Assembly (NCBI RefSeq): GCF_030512175.1
Contig: NZ_JAULBL010000001.1
Span: 1,278,510 to 1,342,509 of the forward strand
Direction: 5' to 3'
DNA: 64,000 nt
From: Paeniglutamicibacter sulfureus
GTDB taxonomy: Bacteria; Actinomycetota; Actinomycetes; Actinomycetales; Micrococcaceae
Shown: piece by piece, positions 9,331 through 19,000 of the stretch
Layout: every line of letters starts with the position of its first letter
How positions within the stretch are numbered: the first letter of the stretch is position 1
Position numbers and translations under genes: made by a program
Notes under the pieces: generated by a model
What the model saw: only the letters and a program-made list of their open reading frames with translations
What the model was told of the DNA's origin: nothing
Databases searched by the model: none

Positions 9331-9667
9331 CGCGTTCCAAGTAATGAGCCCATAAATTTCTCGTGTTGGCGAGAAATACAACCGCCAGACAGACACAGCC
9401 GTTTCGACTACTCACGTTGGTGTCCGTACGGTTTCGAACGACGCGAAAGCCGCCAAGGAGTGACCGTCATGCATTGGGGCATGATCGGGTAGGCGGAATG
9501 ACTTGCCGATCAACGCATCAACATGAACCAACGTGCCCCTAGCACCTGTCCCCCGAATCTATTGGCAAGCGATCGGACGCCCCTGATGGCATGCCTGGCT
9601 CAGTGTCTTCGAATGCAACCCGCTGATGGCCTGACCCATCTTTCTTGGATCCCTGAGGCTTCCTCGA
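9331..9667. other. intergenic gap, nothing recognised
   Basis: About 340 bases between the copy-A repeat and the end of the 9668-10453 gene. Short reading frames exist on both strands, but none has a credible ribosome site or family resemblance. No strong hairpin was seen. It may be worn-down toxin-module sequence. Confidence 0.5.
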
Positions 9668-10453
9668 TCAGTCTGCGCGGCGGCTTGCCGACCAGACAAC
9701 ATCGCGCGAACGCGATCCGGACACCGCGAAATAGCGCGCAGCCACCTGCGCCCGGCGCAACGACTCGCCTTTCGCCTGACCATCCGGCGAACCGACAGTA
9801 GTCACTTGCCCACCCAACATCGTTTGCCCCGCAGGAAGCGGCCTGTGCCACTCCGCGGACTCGACGTCGTCGGTCACATAGACCTCAACGGAGTCCGGCG
9901 CGAAACCAACAGCATCCAACCGCGCCGACCCCCGCCGAAGTGACAAGGCCGAAAAGTTGCCATTGAGCTGAGCCAACAGCTCGTCGAGCTTCTCCCCCTC
10001 CGGGTCGATCTCCTCGAAGCGGTCCTTGCCGATCGCCCAAGTGGCCACGGTCCTACCCGGAACGGCCAACGGATCCGTCGGAGGATCGGGCAGAACCTCG
10101 GTCCCCTGCCTCGCCGCCCGGAGTCCACGCCCGAGGGTCATTCCGAGAACGGCACAGCCCACCAGCGCCGCAATCGTCCAAGTGATCGGCCCGAAATTGA
10201 TCAACAAAACCATGGAAAGAACGATCACCAGTGGATAGGCCATCATGCGCTGGTAGGGGTCCTGCCGTGCTCCGGAAAGAAACGAGAGCAGCAGGACAAC
10301 TGCAGAGAAAAGGACGACGAGAATCGGAAACGCACCAAACAAGAATGAAATCGCCAGGCCCCCAGCCGCCGCAGCGAACGCAAGGACGTAACGTCCCGGC
10401 GTGGGCGCCGCCACCCGAGCAACCGGCGTCAGTCGACGCTCCTCTAAAATCAT
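9668..10453 (-). CDS. membrane protein related to the Rhs immunity candidate
   Basis: 261 residues from ATG 10453, whose ATGA overlaps the stop of the upstream immunity fragment (WRTLAS-stop); a TTG 18 bases earlier is the alternative start. The N-terminal half has hydrophobic segments at about residues 23-60 and 70-105 (YVLAFAAAAGGLAISFLF, LVIVLSMVLLINFG). A soluble domain follows, ending in AQVAARYFAVSG...VVWSASRRAD. Topology and ending match the protein at 2495-3292, so I read it as a diverged member of the same candidate immunity family, kept after its own toxin was lost. No enzymatic motif is visible. Confidence 0.6.
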   Translation of the reverse strand: MILEERRLTPVARVAAPTPGRYVLAFAAAAGGLAISFLFGAFPILVVLFSAVVLLLSFLSGARQDPYQRMMAYPLVIVLSMVLLINFGPITWTIAALVGCAVLGMTLGRGLRAARQGTEVLPDPPTDPLAVPGRTVATWAIGKDRFEEIDPEGEKLDELLAQLNGNFSALSLRRGSARLDAVGFAPDSVEVYVTDDVESAEWHRPLPAGQTMLGGQVTTVGSPDGQAKGESLRRAQVAARYFAVSGSRSRDVVWSASRRAD

Positions 10454-10660
10454 GAAGCCAAGGTCCTCCAATCAGCAATCGTCGGCGATCTAAACCACGT
10501 CATTTGGGGATCGGCACCGCCCTTTCGGTGGAAATACCGTACCGCAGCCAACGTTTTCTCCAGAGTCGTGGTTTCCCAGGACGCTTGAGAAAGAAGCATG
10601 TCCCCAATCATCACCTCGACCTGTCCCGGATCGCTACCGGGCGATGTCAACACGCTCCAC
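10450..10660 (-). pseudogene. 3' remnant of a third immunity-family gene
   Basis: About 70 codons align with the C-terminal third of the protein at 2495-3292. The match runs from WS.LTSPGS through WETTTLEKTLAAVRYF to MTWF and the shared ending LAS. The homology begins at GTGGAGC (10654-10660), directly against Rhs-like sequence, so the membrane half and everything before it was deleted. The stop overlaps the ATG of the next gene (ATGA). A start at 10653 could still make a 67-residue fragment. Confidence 0.75.
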
Positions 10661-11015
10661 TAAGTCCGCGAGGTGGCTGCGCAATGATGCGGGCTTGCCG
10701 GCAAAGTTCACTATTGAGGTTCGCCGATCCGGTGGCGAATGACCGAAGGTCGCTGGGCCGCGCCGCGGAAACGCCCGCGTTGGCGCCTCCGCCCAGGGCG
10801 GGTGTCTGTCGCACCCCGGTCACCGGGGCCGAAGCTTGGATGCTCACTTCCAGCGCCGGAGGCCCGACGGGCGGATCCTCAGCACTGATCCACCAATCCA
10901 CTGTCCGGTCGATCCAGTTTGCTTGGCGTTCGTCCCGGCGTTGCTTCCATTCCCTGGCCAGCCGGCGCCGTTCGGTTTCCTTGCGGGCTTCTTCCTTCAG
11001 CGACCTGGCTCCAGC
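10661..11015 (-). pseudogene. Rhs toxin remnant, N-terminal leader only
   Basis: Aligns with residues of about 80-210 of the intact Rhs protein (KEEARKETERRRLAREWKQR, EDPPVGPPALEVSIQASAP, SDLRSFATGSANLN). It lacks a start, because its left part abuts the WXG100 stop region directly. It carries a one-base indel near 10697-10710 relative to the intact copy and ends at GGACTT, where it is fused to the immunity remnant. The whole repeat cage and toxin tail are gone. Together with its neighbours it marks a collapsed second WXG100-Rhs-immunity module. Confidence 0.8.
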
Positions 11016-11405
11016 GGGGGCGAGGCCCAGAACTGGCTAGTTGCCGCCGCCCGCGGTGAAGATGTTCGTCGAGATCTGGTTCAGCTGGCCACGCAGCTGC
11101 TCCAGCTCTGTGCGTGCCTTGTCCAGCGCGGCCTTCGTCTCCGGCCAGGTTGAACCGCGGAACTGGGAAGCAAGGGGCCCGTCCCACACGTTCGGGTCCG
11201 ACAGGACCCGTCCTTGGGCATCCAACTGGCTGATCTGGTCGGTGAAGCCACCGTTGATGATCGCCTGAATCTGCTGAATGGCAGTCTTTGCCTGCTCCGT
11301 TGATAGGACACGCGACATGAAATCCTCCAAGAATCCTGGTGATGTCCCCGCGCAAACGCGCTACTTGGAGACCTGAACGAGAATAACTCTATCAACATGA
11401 CATGG
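11016..11405. repeat. 390-bp direct repeat, copy B (WXG100 gene plus leader)
   Basis: Partner of 8941-9330 at a constant offset of 2075 bases. See copy A for extent and borders. Confidence 0.9.
11037..11318 (-). CDS. WXG100-family (ESAT-6-like) protein, copy 2
   Basis: 93 residues from ATG 11318 with the same GGAGGA ribosome site as copy 1 and an identical deduced protein, including the central NVWDGPLA turn. It heads the degenerate second module (Rhs scrap and immunity scrap) and is divergent from the secretion operon that starts at 11574. Its intactness beside a wrecked Rhs gene suggests it is still useful, perhaps as a general secreted partner, or that it was recently gene-converted. Confidence 0.88.
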   Translation of the reverse strand: MSRVLSTEQAKTAIQQIQAIINGGFTDQISQLDAQGRVLSDPNVWDGPLASQFRGSTWPETKAALDKARTELEQLRGQLNQISTNIFTAGGGN

Positions 11406-11573
11406 CCCACCCCAAGCAACCGAGGCATGAACTCCAGGGATCAACGTCATGAATGGATTTCGTCGCGCACCGGACCCCCTTGGTGATATGAACGCGGGGC
11501 ACCTTGTCCGTTTATTCATTTCGGTGGCGTACCGCCTATTATTCAATAGGAATTTGCAAACGAAGGGACCCCA

Positions 11574-14500
11574 GTGGCCAGTACGCGCACACGCCAGCAG
11601 CATGTCGACACAACCAAACGCACCCTCCGACTCCGTCGTGGCGCGGGCGCGGTACTCACGGTTGCTGCCTTGGCTTTCACCACATCGTGTACCAACGCAC
11701 CACAGGCCATCGACAACCCCACGAGGGTGCTGCAGTCGGTTAACGTGGATCTTGCCTCCAACGGCTCTATCTCGGCGGTGAACGGAACCGCCATCTCCGT
11801 GGACGACGCCACCGGCGGTTCCTCGAGCGCAGATACCGCCTATATTCCGGGTGAAGTCGCCAACGACCTTCCCGTTCGCGTGAGCACGCAGTACCGCACC
11901 GCGGAGAAGACCGGCACCAATCTCGAGGAGCTGGCCGGCTACACCGGCCGGATCGAGATCGGCCTGACCGTGGAAAACCTCACGGTGGCGCCCAACGACG
12001 TGACATTCGACGTCGCGGGCCAGTCCCGCACCGAACCTGCACTCGTTGGCGCACCGATGACCATTGCCGCCTCGACGGTGCTTCCCGAGGTTTCGCCCGG
12101 CGCCATTGTCGCCGAATCCGGTTCCGGCGCGGCCGGGACCAACGGCATCGTCAGCGCTTCGCCCGACGGGGAGACGGTCATCCAGTGGGCAACTCTTCTG
12201 GCACCTCCGGCAACCAGCGCCAGCACCACGCTGCGGCTGGTCGCAGACGTCACCGATTTCGCCACCCCGAGCATCGACCTGGCCGTGCAGCCTGGCATGT
12301 CCACTGACCTCTCGGTGGACGGCGTGCTGGCCTCCGCGTTCGACACCAGCCCGACCTCCGAGCTCGCCCTGCAGCGGCGCACCATCGACCTCATTGCCGA
12401 AGTGAATGACGTGTTGAGCCGTGCGGGCTCCACCATCACCGACGTGCGCGGCAACCTGGAGAGCACCTCACAGACCCTGGGCGTGAGCACCGCCGCCCAC
12501 CTGAAGGAGAGCAGCGACTCCTTGGCCGGGACCCTCAGCGGCTTGAAGGACCAACTCGGATCGCTCAAGACCGACCTCGATTCCACTGTCACCGGCGCCG
12601 AGACCACGACCCTTGCGCAGCTTTCCCAGACCGTGAACACGGTCGACGCCATGCTGGGCGACACCTCGGTCGGCGTGCCAAAGGCAACGATCAAGGGCAA
12701 CGGCTGCGCCGCCATCGTTGCACCCGCAGGCGAAACCGCGACGGTCTACTCCAGCCTCGTGCTGATGTCCGCCCAGCTGGACGGCTATGCCCGCTCGACC
12801 GCCGGTTGCCGCGACGAAGTTGCCACCGCACTGCAGAGCACCGTTGGCCCTTCCGAGCCCAACGCCGAGAACTGCGCCGTCGCATCACTGACCTGTGCGT
12901 TCCACGCTTCGTCGATCACCGTGACCGGCGCCCTGCTGAAGTTGGTGGACCAGGGCGACAAGCTGGTTGCCTCTTTGGATCCGGAGATCATCACTGGCGC
13001 GCTGGCACGCCACAGAAGCCTTTCGGATGGAATCGATGAGCTTTCCAACCAGCTCACCGCACTGGACCAGGCCGAATCCAACGGAAAAGCCAACGACGAG
13101 AAGGCCTTCGATGACGCCGTCAAGGCGCTCCGGACCACTGTCGACGACGCCGGGACACCGTTGGCCGACCTGAATGGAGACGTCGACTCCTTCGTCTTGG
13201 CCGAACAGACCAGGTTCAATGACATTCGTACCGCCAGCGAGGCCGCCGCGAAGCTGGTCAAGGGCGGCGACCACAAGCTGACCAATCCTTGGATCTACAA
13301 ACCGATCGAAGAAGAAAATCCCCTGGGCGCCATGCTCGGGCGGAACAAGGACATGCTTAAGCAGAATGCGGCCATGGAAACGAAGACTGTGGACATGGAC
13401 GAGCAGGCCGCTACGTTGGCCAGGGACCTTTGCACCCGGATCGAGGGAGAGGACCGCATTCCCGAGAAATTGGCCCTCGAGAAACTTCGTGCGTACGTGA
13501 CTTCCGTCCCCTGTGACGACGGGACCGGCGGCAAGCTAAGGCTGATCGCCGATCCGTTGGACGAGCAATTGGCCGAGCAGAAAGCTGCTCTGGCCGAGCA
13601 GAAAGCCGATCTGGCCAACCAGATCCAGGATTTGACCGACCACGCCAGCGAGCTGGAGAGGCAAGCTGGCGCTCGCGCCAAACAGGCAGAGGACCAGGCC
13701 GAGGCCTGGGATACCTGGGTAAGCAAGCAGGCCAAGATCTGGGATGACCGTGCCAAGGAGCAGACCCTGGCACTGAATAAGGTGACCTCATTGACCGATG
13801 CGCCTGTCGACGGCGAGCCGCTCAAGGAATCCATCAAGGACGCAGAGGCCAGTCTCGAGGCCATCAGCGAGAGCATCGATGAGCTGGAATTCACGGTTAA
13901 GAACGGTGGCAGCATCAAGGGTGACATCGCCAACCTGCGCAAGACGCTGGAGGCTGCCCAGGGAAGTCGGGATCGACTCGGCGAGGGCTTGCTGGTCTTG
14001 GACAAGCAGCAGGACGAGCTCGAGTCTGGCATCAAGAAGGCCTTCGCGGACACCCAGAACGCCATGACCGAAGAGGTCACCGTGCTGATCGACAGCCAGA
14101 TCCGCGTGGTCTCCGCCCAAGGCGCCGAAGGCAGCGACGCAGTCGTAAAGGCCTTCGACCGCTCGGTTGCGGGTCTGTCCGCGACTGCCGTCGACGTTGA
14201 GGCCAACGCCAAGACGACCGTTGACAAGCAGCACGCCGAACTAGCCAAGCAGGACGCCGGCCTTTCGGAGGCAGTCAGCAAGCAGACCGCTGCCTCGCTC
14301 GAGGGCATCGCGCAGAGTACAGGAGCCTCGACGCGGGATGTCGAGGTTGCCTCGAAGCTGCTCGCCGCCGGCCTGTCCAAGGTCATGCTCGACCTGGGCG
14401 ACCGCAAGGTGAACGGGTCCGGACTGCTCGGATCCATGGCCACCAGCGCGGCGAAGGCCGACACGGCCGACTACCAGCTGGCCCTGGCCACCAAGAACGC

Positions 14501-14672
14501 CCAGGGCTACGCCAACGTGCGCGCCGAGGACGTTGCAGGGATCCTGCTGCGCCAGGCACAGTTCAAGGCTTCGCTCGAGGCCGTCTCGGCCCTGCCGACC
14601 TTCCACCTCGAGGTGCCGGCGGGCACCGCGACGCAGACGCTGTACGCCTTCCGCCTCGGAAGTGCCAAGTGA
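11574..14672 (+). CDS. large secreted or lipid-anchored coiled-coil protein of the type VII-like locus (EsaA/YueB-like role inferred)
   Basis: 1032 residues from GTG 11574, with GAAGGGA upstream. The N-terminus is basic then hydrophobic (AGAVLTVAALAFTTSC), with Cys at a possible lipobox, so it is exported and perhaps lipid-anchored. A beta-rich part to about residue 260 is followed by long Ala/Glu/Lys/Asp-rich helices with heptad character (EQLAEQKAALAEQKADLANQ; later segments near 740-830). There is no C-terminal membrane helix, unlike Firmicute EsaA/YueB. The next gene starts inside its stop (GTGA overlap) and an FtsK/EssC ATPase follows, so I infer a surface component of the secretion machine. 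It could instead be an unrelated adhesin. Confidence 0.6.
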   Translation: MASTRTRQQHVDTTKRTLRLRRGAGAVLTVAALAFTTSCTNAPQAIDNPTRVLQSVNVDLASNGSISAVNGTAISVDDATGGSSSADTAYIPGEVANDLPVRVSTQYRTAEKTGTNLEELAGYTGRIEIGLTVENLTVAPNDVTFDVAGQSRTEPALVGAPMTIAASTVLPEVSPGAIVAESGSGAAGTNGIVSASPDGETVIQWATLLAPPATSASTTLRLVADVTDFATPSIDLAVQPGMSTDLSVDGVLASAFDTSPTSELALQRRTIDLIAEVNDVLSRAGSTITDVRGNLESTSQTLGVSTAAHLKESSDSLAGTLSGLKDQLGSLKTDLDSTVTGAETTTLAQLSQTVNTVDAMLGDTSVGVPKATIKGNGCAAIVAPAGETATVYSSLVLMSAQLDGYARSTAGCRDEVATALQSTVGPSEPNAENCAVASLTCAFHASSITVTGALLKLVDQGDKLVASLDPEIITGALARHRSLSDGIDELSNQLTALDQAESNGKANDEKAFDDAVKALRTTVDDAGTPLADLNGDVDSFVLAEQTRFNDIRTASEAAAKLVKGGDHKLTNPWIYKPIEEENPLGAMLGRNKDMLKQNAAMETKTVDMDEQAATLARDLCTRIEGEDRIPEKLALEKLRAYVTSVPCDDGTGGKLRLIADPLDEQLAEQKAALAEQKADLANQIQDLTDHASELERQAGARAKQAEDQAEAWDTWVSKQAKIWDDRAKEQTLALNKVTSLTDAPVDGEPLKESIKDAEASLEAISESIDELEFTVKNGGSIKGDIANLRKTLEAAQGSRDRLGEGLLVLDKQQDELESGIKKAFADTQNAMTEEVTVLIDSQIRVVSAQGAEGSDAVVKAFDRSVAGLSATAVDVEANAKTTVDKQHAELAKQDAGLSEAVSKQTAASLEGIAQSTGASTRDVEVASKLLAAGLSKVMLDLGDRKVNGSGLLGSMATSAAKADTADYQLALATKNAQGYANVRAEDVAGILLRQAQFKASLEAVSALPTFHLEVPAGTATQTLYAFRLGSAK

Positions 14673-16003
14673 GCCGTCTCGCCACGCGCCGGAACCTGAT
14701 TTCCGGCGCGGTGGCCATTGTGGCCGTGGCCGCGATCATCGCGATGTCCGTCTTCCTGTTCCGTCCTTCCGACGCGGCCATGGGCGACCCTGTGGAGGCA
14801 AGCGTCCCGGTGGCATTGTCCGCAGCCAACGTCCCTGCCGAGACCAAGCTCGGTGTCGTGGTGACGCTCGGGTCCAGTTCCGGCGCCGCGTGGAAGGATG
14901 CGGCACAGGGCGCGGCGGTTGCCGCGCACCGCTTCTCCCTCTCGGGCACCGCCATCGCCCTGTCCACCGCAGATGACCGCGGAACGACCGAGGGCGCACG
15001 CAAGGCCGTGGAGAAACTGGTTTCCGAGGGCGTCTCGGGGATCATCGTGGCCACCGACGGCGAGCAGGTGGACGGAGCCCTCGAGGCCGCCGCCAGCGCC
15101 GGGGTCCCGGTACTGCTGCCCTACTACGCCGACAAGGTCGATGGCGACGGCGCCGCCTGGCGCACCGCACCCACCGAGGCCCAAGTGTCCAAGTCACTGA
15201 CTTCCGCCCTGGCGGGCGCGAAGCGGACGCTGCTGATCGACGCCGGCGGCGGTGCCCCGGCATCCGTGGACGTCGCGGCGAAAATCTCCTTCGAACCGGG
15301 CGCCGATGCCGAGCAGCTCGCTGCAGATGTCGCCCGCCGCACCGGCGTGGTTGAACCGGCGAAGGCCGACGGCACCCCTGGACGCGCCCCGGTGGCCAAC
15401 CCCGCCGACGCGGTGCTGCTCTCGGGCAACCCGACGCAACAGGCAACGGTCGTCCATGCCCTGCAATCGGCCAACGTCACGGTCCCGGTCGTGCTGACAC
15501 CCGGGGCCACCAGCCCCGCCTTCGCCTCCCGGTTGGCCCAGGCCGGCGGCACCGCCTCCGGACGGCTCTCCACCGTCGGCCCCGACGCCGGCGACGCGGC
15601 CGCCCTGCGGCCCGATGCCTCCGGACGGGCCATGTCCGGGTTCCTCGCCGGCCTGCGGGTCCTCGCGCAGGACAAGGAAGCCAAGAACCTCACCGGCGAC
15701 GTGCCCTTCAGCGAGGTCGCCAACGCCGCCGATTCGCGCAGCCACGACGCCGTGGTGGCTCTGGTGCGGGCGGTATCAACCGCCGGCAGCGGCGATCCGG
15801 CCAAGGTGGCCAAGGCACTCGGTACGCTGAAGCTTGGCCCGGCCGACGGCATCGCCGGCCCCGGACTGGACTTCACCCGGCCCGATAGCATGGACGGGGA
15901 ACCTGCGGTGCTGCACTTCTCGGCCCAGGACCTGGGCTTGCGCCCGCTGGTATCCGGGAGCGGCGGACCGGCTTCCTGGTTCTCGAGCCCCGCCGCCGAC
16001 TGA
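14669..16003 (+). CDS. membrane-tethered periplasmic-binding-protein-fold component
   Basis: 444 residues. GTG 14669 overlaps the previous stop (GTGA), which implies translational coupling. Residues 10-33 (NLISGAVAIVAVAAIIAMSV) are an uncleaved anchor or signal without a lipobox Cys. The rest has the type 1 periplasmic-binding fold: LGVVVTLGSSSGAAWKDAAQ, a regular alternation of strand and helix, GVSGIIVATDGE, and GVPVLLPYY. Relatives bind amino acids or sugars for ABC transporters, but no permease is nearby and the gene sits between the coiled-coil protein and the FtsK/EssC ATPase. It may be a sensor or structural part of the secretion locus. The ligand is unknown. Confidence 0.65.
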   Translation: MSRLATRRNLISGAVAIVAVAAIIAMSVFLFRPSDAAMGDPVEASVPVALSAANVPAETKLGVVVTLGSSSGAAWKDAAQGAAVAAHRFSLSGTAIALSTADDRGTTEGARKAVEKLVSEGVSGIIVATDGEQVDGALEAAASAGVPVLLPYYADKVDGDGAAWRTAPTEAQVSKSLTSALAGAKRTLLIDAGGGAPASVDVAAKISFEPGADAEQLAADVARRTGVVEPAKADGTPGRAPVANPADAVLLSGNPTQQATVVHALQSANVTVPVVLTPGATSPAFASRLAQAGGTASGRLSTVGPDAGDAAALRPDASGRAMSGFLAGLRVLAQDKEAKNLTGDVPFSEVANAADSRSHDAVVALVRAVSTAGSGDPAKVAKALGTLKLGPADGIAGPGLDFTRPDSMDGEPAVLHFSAQDLGLRPLVSGSGGPASWFSSPAAD

Positions 16004-16034
16004 CCCCACGTCCCAACGACGAAAGGAGCGCGCG

Positions 16035-19000
16035 GTGCGCGTGCTGATCCGGCTGGATGGCCAGCGACTTGACCGGGAGCTGGGAACCTTCGCTCCCGGC
16101 ACGACACTCGCGCAGCTGGTCACCGCCGCAGGCGGCACCGCTCCTCCCCCCGGCTCCACGCTGTACGTGGACGCCGCTGCGGTGCCCGCCGATACCCCGT
16201 TGGAGGAGTTGCTGCTGCTGGAGGGCAGCACCATTTCGCTGGCACCCCTCCCCCGACCCGAGCCCTTGCGCGGCTGGAGCGCCACCCTATCCGGCGGCCT
16301 GGATGCGGGTGCTGTTATTCCGCTTCCCGCGCACCGGCCGCTGCTCATCGGCCGTTCCCCGCAGGCGGATCTGGTCCTGCAGACCGAAAGCGCCTCGTGG
16401 AACCATGCCAGCCTGGAACTCGAGGGCGACGGCGTGCGGGTCCGCGACTCGGGCTCGACCAACGGAACGCTGCTGGCCGGGGAAGCGGTGGATGGGGACG
16501 GCGTACTTGTCACCGCCGGCGCCACCCTGGTCATGGGCGGAACGACGGTGCTGTTGCGGCCGGAGATCACGGAGAACCGCGCCCCGGAACCCGGGTCGCT
16601 GCACAACCTCACGCCCGCGGCCACCGCGCCGTTCAACCGGCCCCCGCGCCCCGGAAACCCGCCGGAACCCGATCCGCTGTCCCCGCCGGTGCGCAAGGAC
16701 GTCCCCCCGGCCTCCAAGTTCAGCTACATCACCGTGCTGGCCCCGCTGCTGCTGGCCGGGGCCATGGTGATGATGCTGGGAGATGCCCGCTTCGCCATGT
16801 TCGCCGCGCTGAGTCCGGTCATGGCCGTGGGCATGTGGTTCGAGCAGAAGCACCGCCGCGCCAAGAACCTCAAGGAAGAGGACGAGCGCTTCACCGCGGC
16901 CCTGGCCGACTTCGCCACCGAGATCGCCGACGCGGCGGCGGTCCAGGCCACGCGCCGCCACAGCGAAATCCCCGACCCCGCCACGACCATGCGCATCGCC
17001 GCGCTGCCCACGACCGGGCTGTGGCAGCGAAGAGCCGGCTCCGCGGGATTCCTGGCCCTGAACGCAGGGATCGGCGACGTGCCCTGGGCCCCCCGGCTCG
17101 ATGACCGATCCGCCCCCGTTCCCGACCGCCTGGTGCGCGAGGCACTGGAGGCCAGCCGGATCCCCGCGGCCCCCGTGCTGGTGGACCTCACCGATGCCGG
17201 CGTCGTGGGCATCGTCGGGGACCGCGCCGGAGCCTTGGCCCTGGCCAGGTCCCTGCTCACCCAGGCCGCCGTGCACGCGGGGCCCGCAGATTTGTCCATC
17301 GCGGTGTTCTGCGACCGCGGACGCCACGAGGAATGGTCTTGGGCCTCCTGGCTGCCGCACACCCGGCGGCTGGGCACCGGCACCTCCGAACGCTGGCTCT
17401 CCGATGAGCGCCGGCGCAGTGCGGCACTGTTGCGCGCCCTGCGCGATGGGCTCGAGGAGTCCACCGGCGGCACCACGCTGCTGGTGCTGGATTCCGAGGT
17501 GCTTACCGAGGGCCGCGACGCCCCGGCACGCGAGCTGCTGGGCCACGGCCGCTCGGTCCCGGGACTCGGCGGTCGCGGCACGGCGCAGGGACCGCGGGTC
17601 TCGGGCATCGTGATCGCCGCCTCCGAGCAGCAGCTGCCCGCCTCCTGCACCACCGTCATCACCGTGGGAACCGACGCCGCGGCATCCGTGCACGACCTCG
17701 GCGAGCTCACGAACGTGGGCGACACGGTGTTGGCCGGCATCGGCCTCGAGGCCGCGGAGCGCTGCGCCATGGACCTGGCGCGCTTCGACGACCCGGAGCT
17801 GGTGGTCCCCGGGGCCGCGCTGCCTTCCCTGGTGCGTCTGCCCGAGCTGGCCGGCATGCCGGCCAGCGACGCCGAGTCGATCCGCGCGCAGTGGGCCAAG
17901 GCCAACGGTTTCTCCGCCCCGATCGGCACCTCCGAATCCGGGCCGATGTCCCTTGACCTGGTCAAGGACGGGCCGCACGGGCTGGTCGGCGGCACCACGG
18001 GTTCGGGCAAGAGCGAATTCCTGCGCTCCCTGGTCGCCGGGCTCGCCGCCCGCAACGACGCGACCCGGCTGAACTTCATCCTCATCGACTTCAAGGGGGG
18101 CGCCGCGTTCGCCGCCTGCGAGGCCCTGCCGCACACCATCGGCACCATCTCCAACCTCGACGAGCAGCTGGCCGACCGGGCCCTGCGCTCCCTCGAGGCG
18201 GAGATGGCCCGCCGCCAGCGCATCTTCGCCGCCGCCGGCGAGGACATCGACAACCTCGATGCCTACCTGGCCACCAACCCGGAAGAGCCGATGCCCCGGC
18301 TGCTGCTGGTGGTCGACGAATTCGCGATGCTGGCCAAGGACTTTCCCGAGGTGCTTTCCTCGCTGGTCTCCGTCGCCGCGGTCGGGCGCACCCTGGGCGT
18401 GCACATGATCCTGGCCACCCAGCGTCCCGCCGGCGTGGTCAACGACGACATCCTGGCCAACACCAACCTGCGCGTGGCCCTGCGCGTCCAAAGCCGCGAC
18501 GACTCTTCCAACGTCATCGGCGTCCCGGCAGCCGCCGGCATTTCCCGCGCGCAGACCGGGCGGGCCTACATCAAGCTGGGGCAGGACGAGATCACCCCGG
18601 TGCAGACGGCACTGGTCACCGGGCGCGCCTCGCGGGCATCCTCCGACGAACTGGTGCTCGATGAGATCGGGCACTTTGGCATCGCGGTTCCGCCGCGGGC
18701 CCCGGCGCCGGGAGCCGAATCCGAGGACAGCGACCTGGACGAGCTCATCGAGGCCATCAACCAGGCCCACCGGGCTGCCGGGTTCGGGGAGCCTCGGCCG
18801 GTCTGGCCCGTGGCGCTGGGCGAGCGCGTCCCGCTGGCCGGCTTCCCCGCCGACGGCACCGGCTCCGGTCCCGCCCACCGGGCCTCAACGATCCCGGTGG
18901 TGGGTTCGGTGCGCGCGCGCTGCATCGAGGTCGCGCTGAAGGACGAGCCCGAGGCCCAGCGCCAGTCCCCCGCCGGCTGGGACCTGGCCATGGGCAACCT

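Noticed and set aside
13295-14464. 389-residue Ser-rich frame antisense to the coiled-coil protein
   Set aside because: Ser/Ala/Leu bias is the complement of Ala/Glu/Lys coiled-coil codons. No start site or domain was seen.
16287-18878. 863-residue open frame antisense to the secretion ATPase gene
   Set aside because: It is a GC-rich codon-structure shadow: composition is Gly/Arg/His/Gln-rich, with no domain and no ribosome site, while the opposite strand has clear FHA and FtsK motifs.
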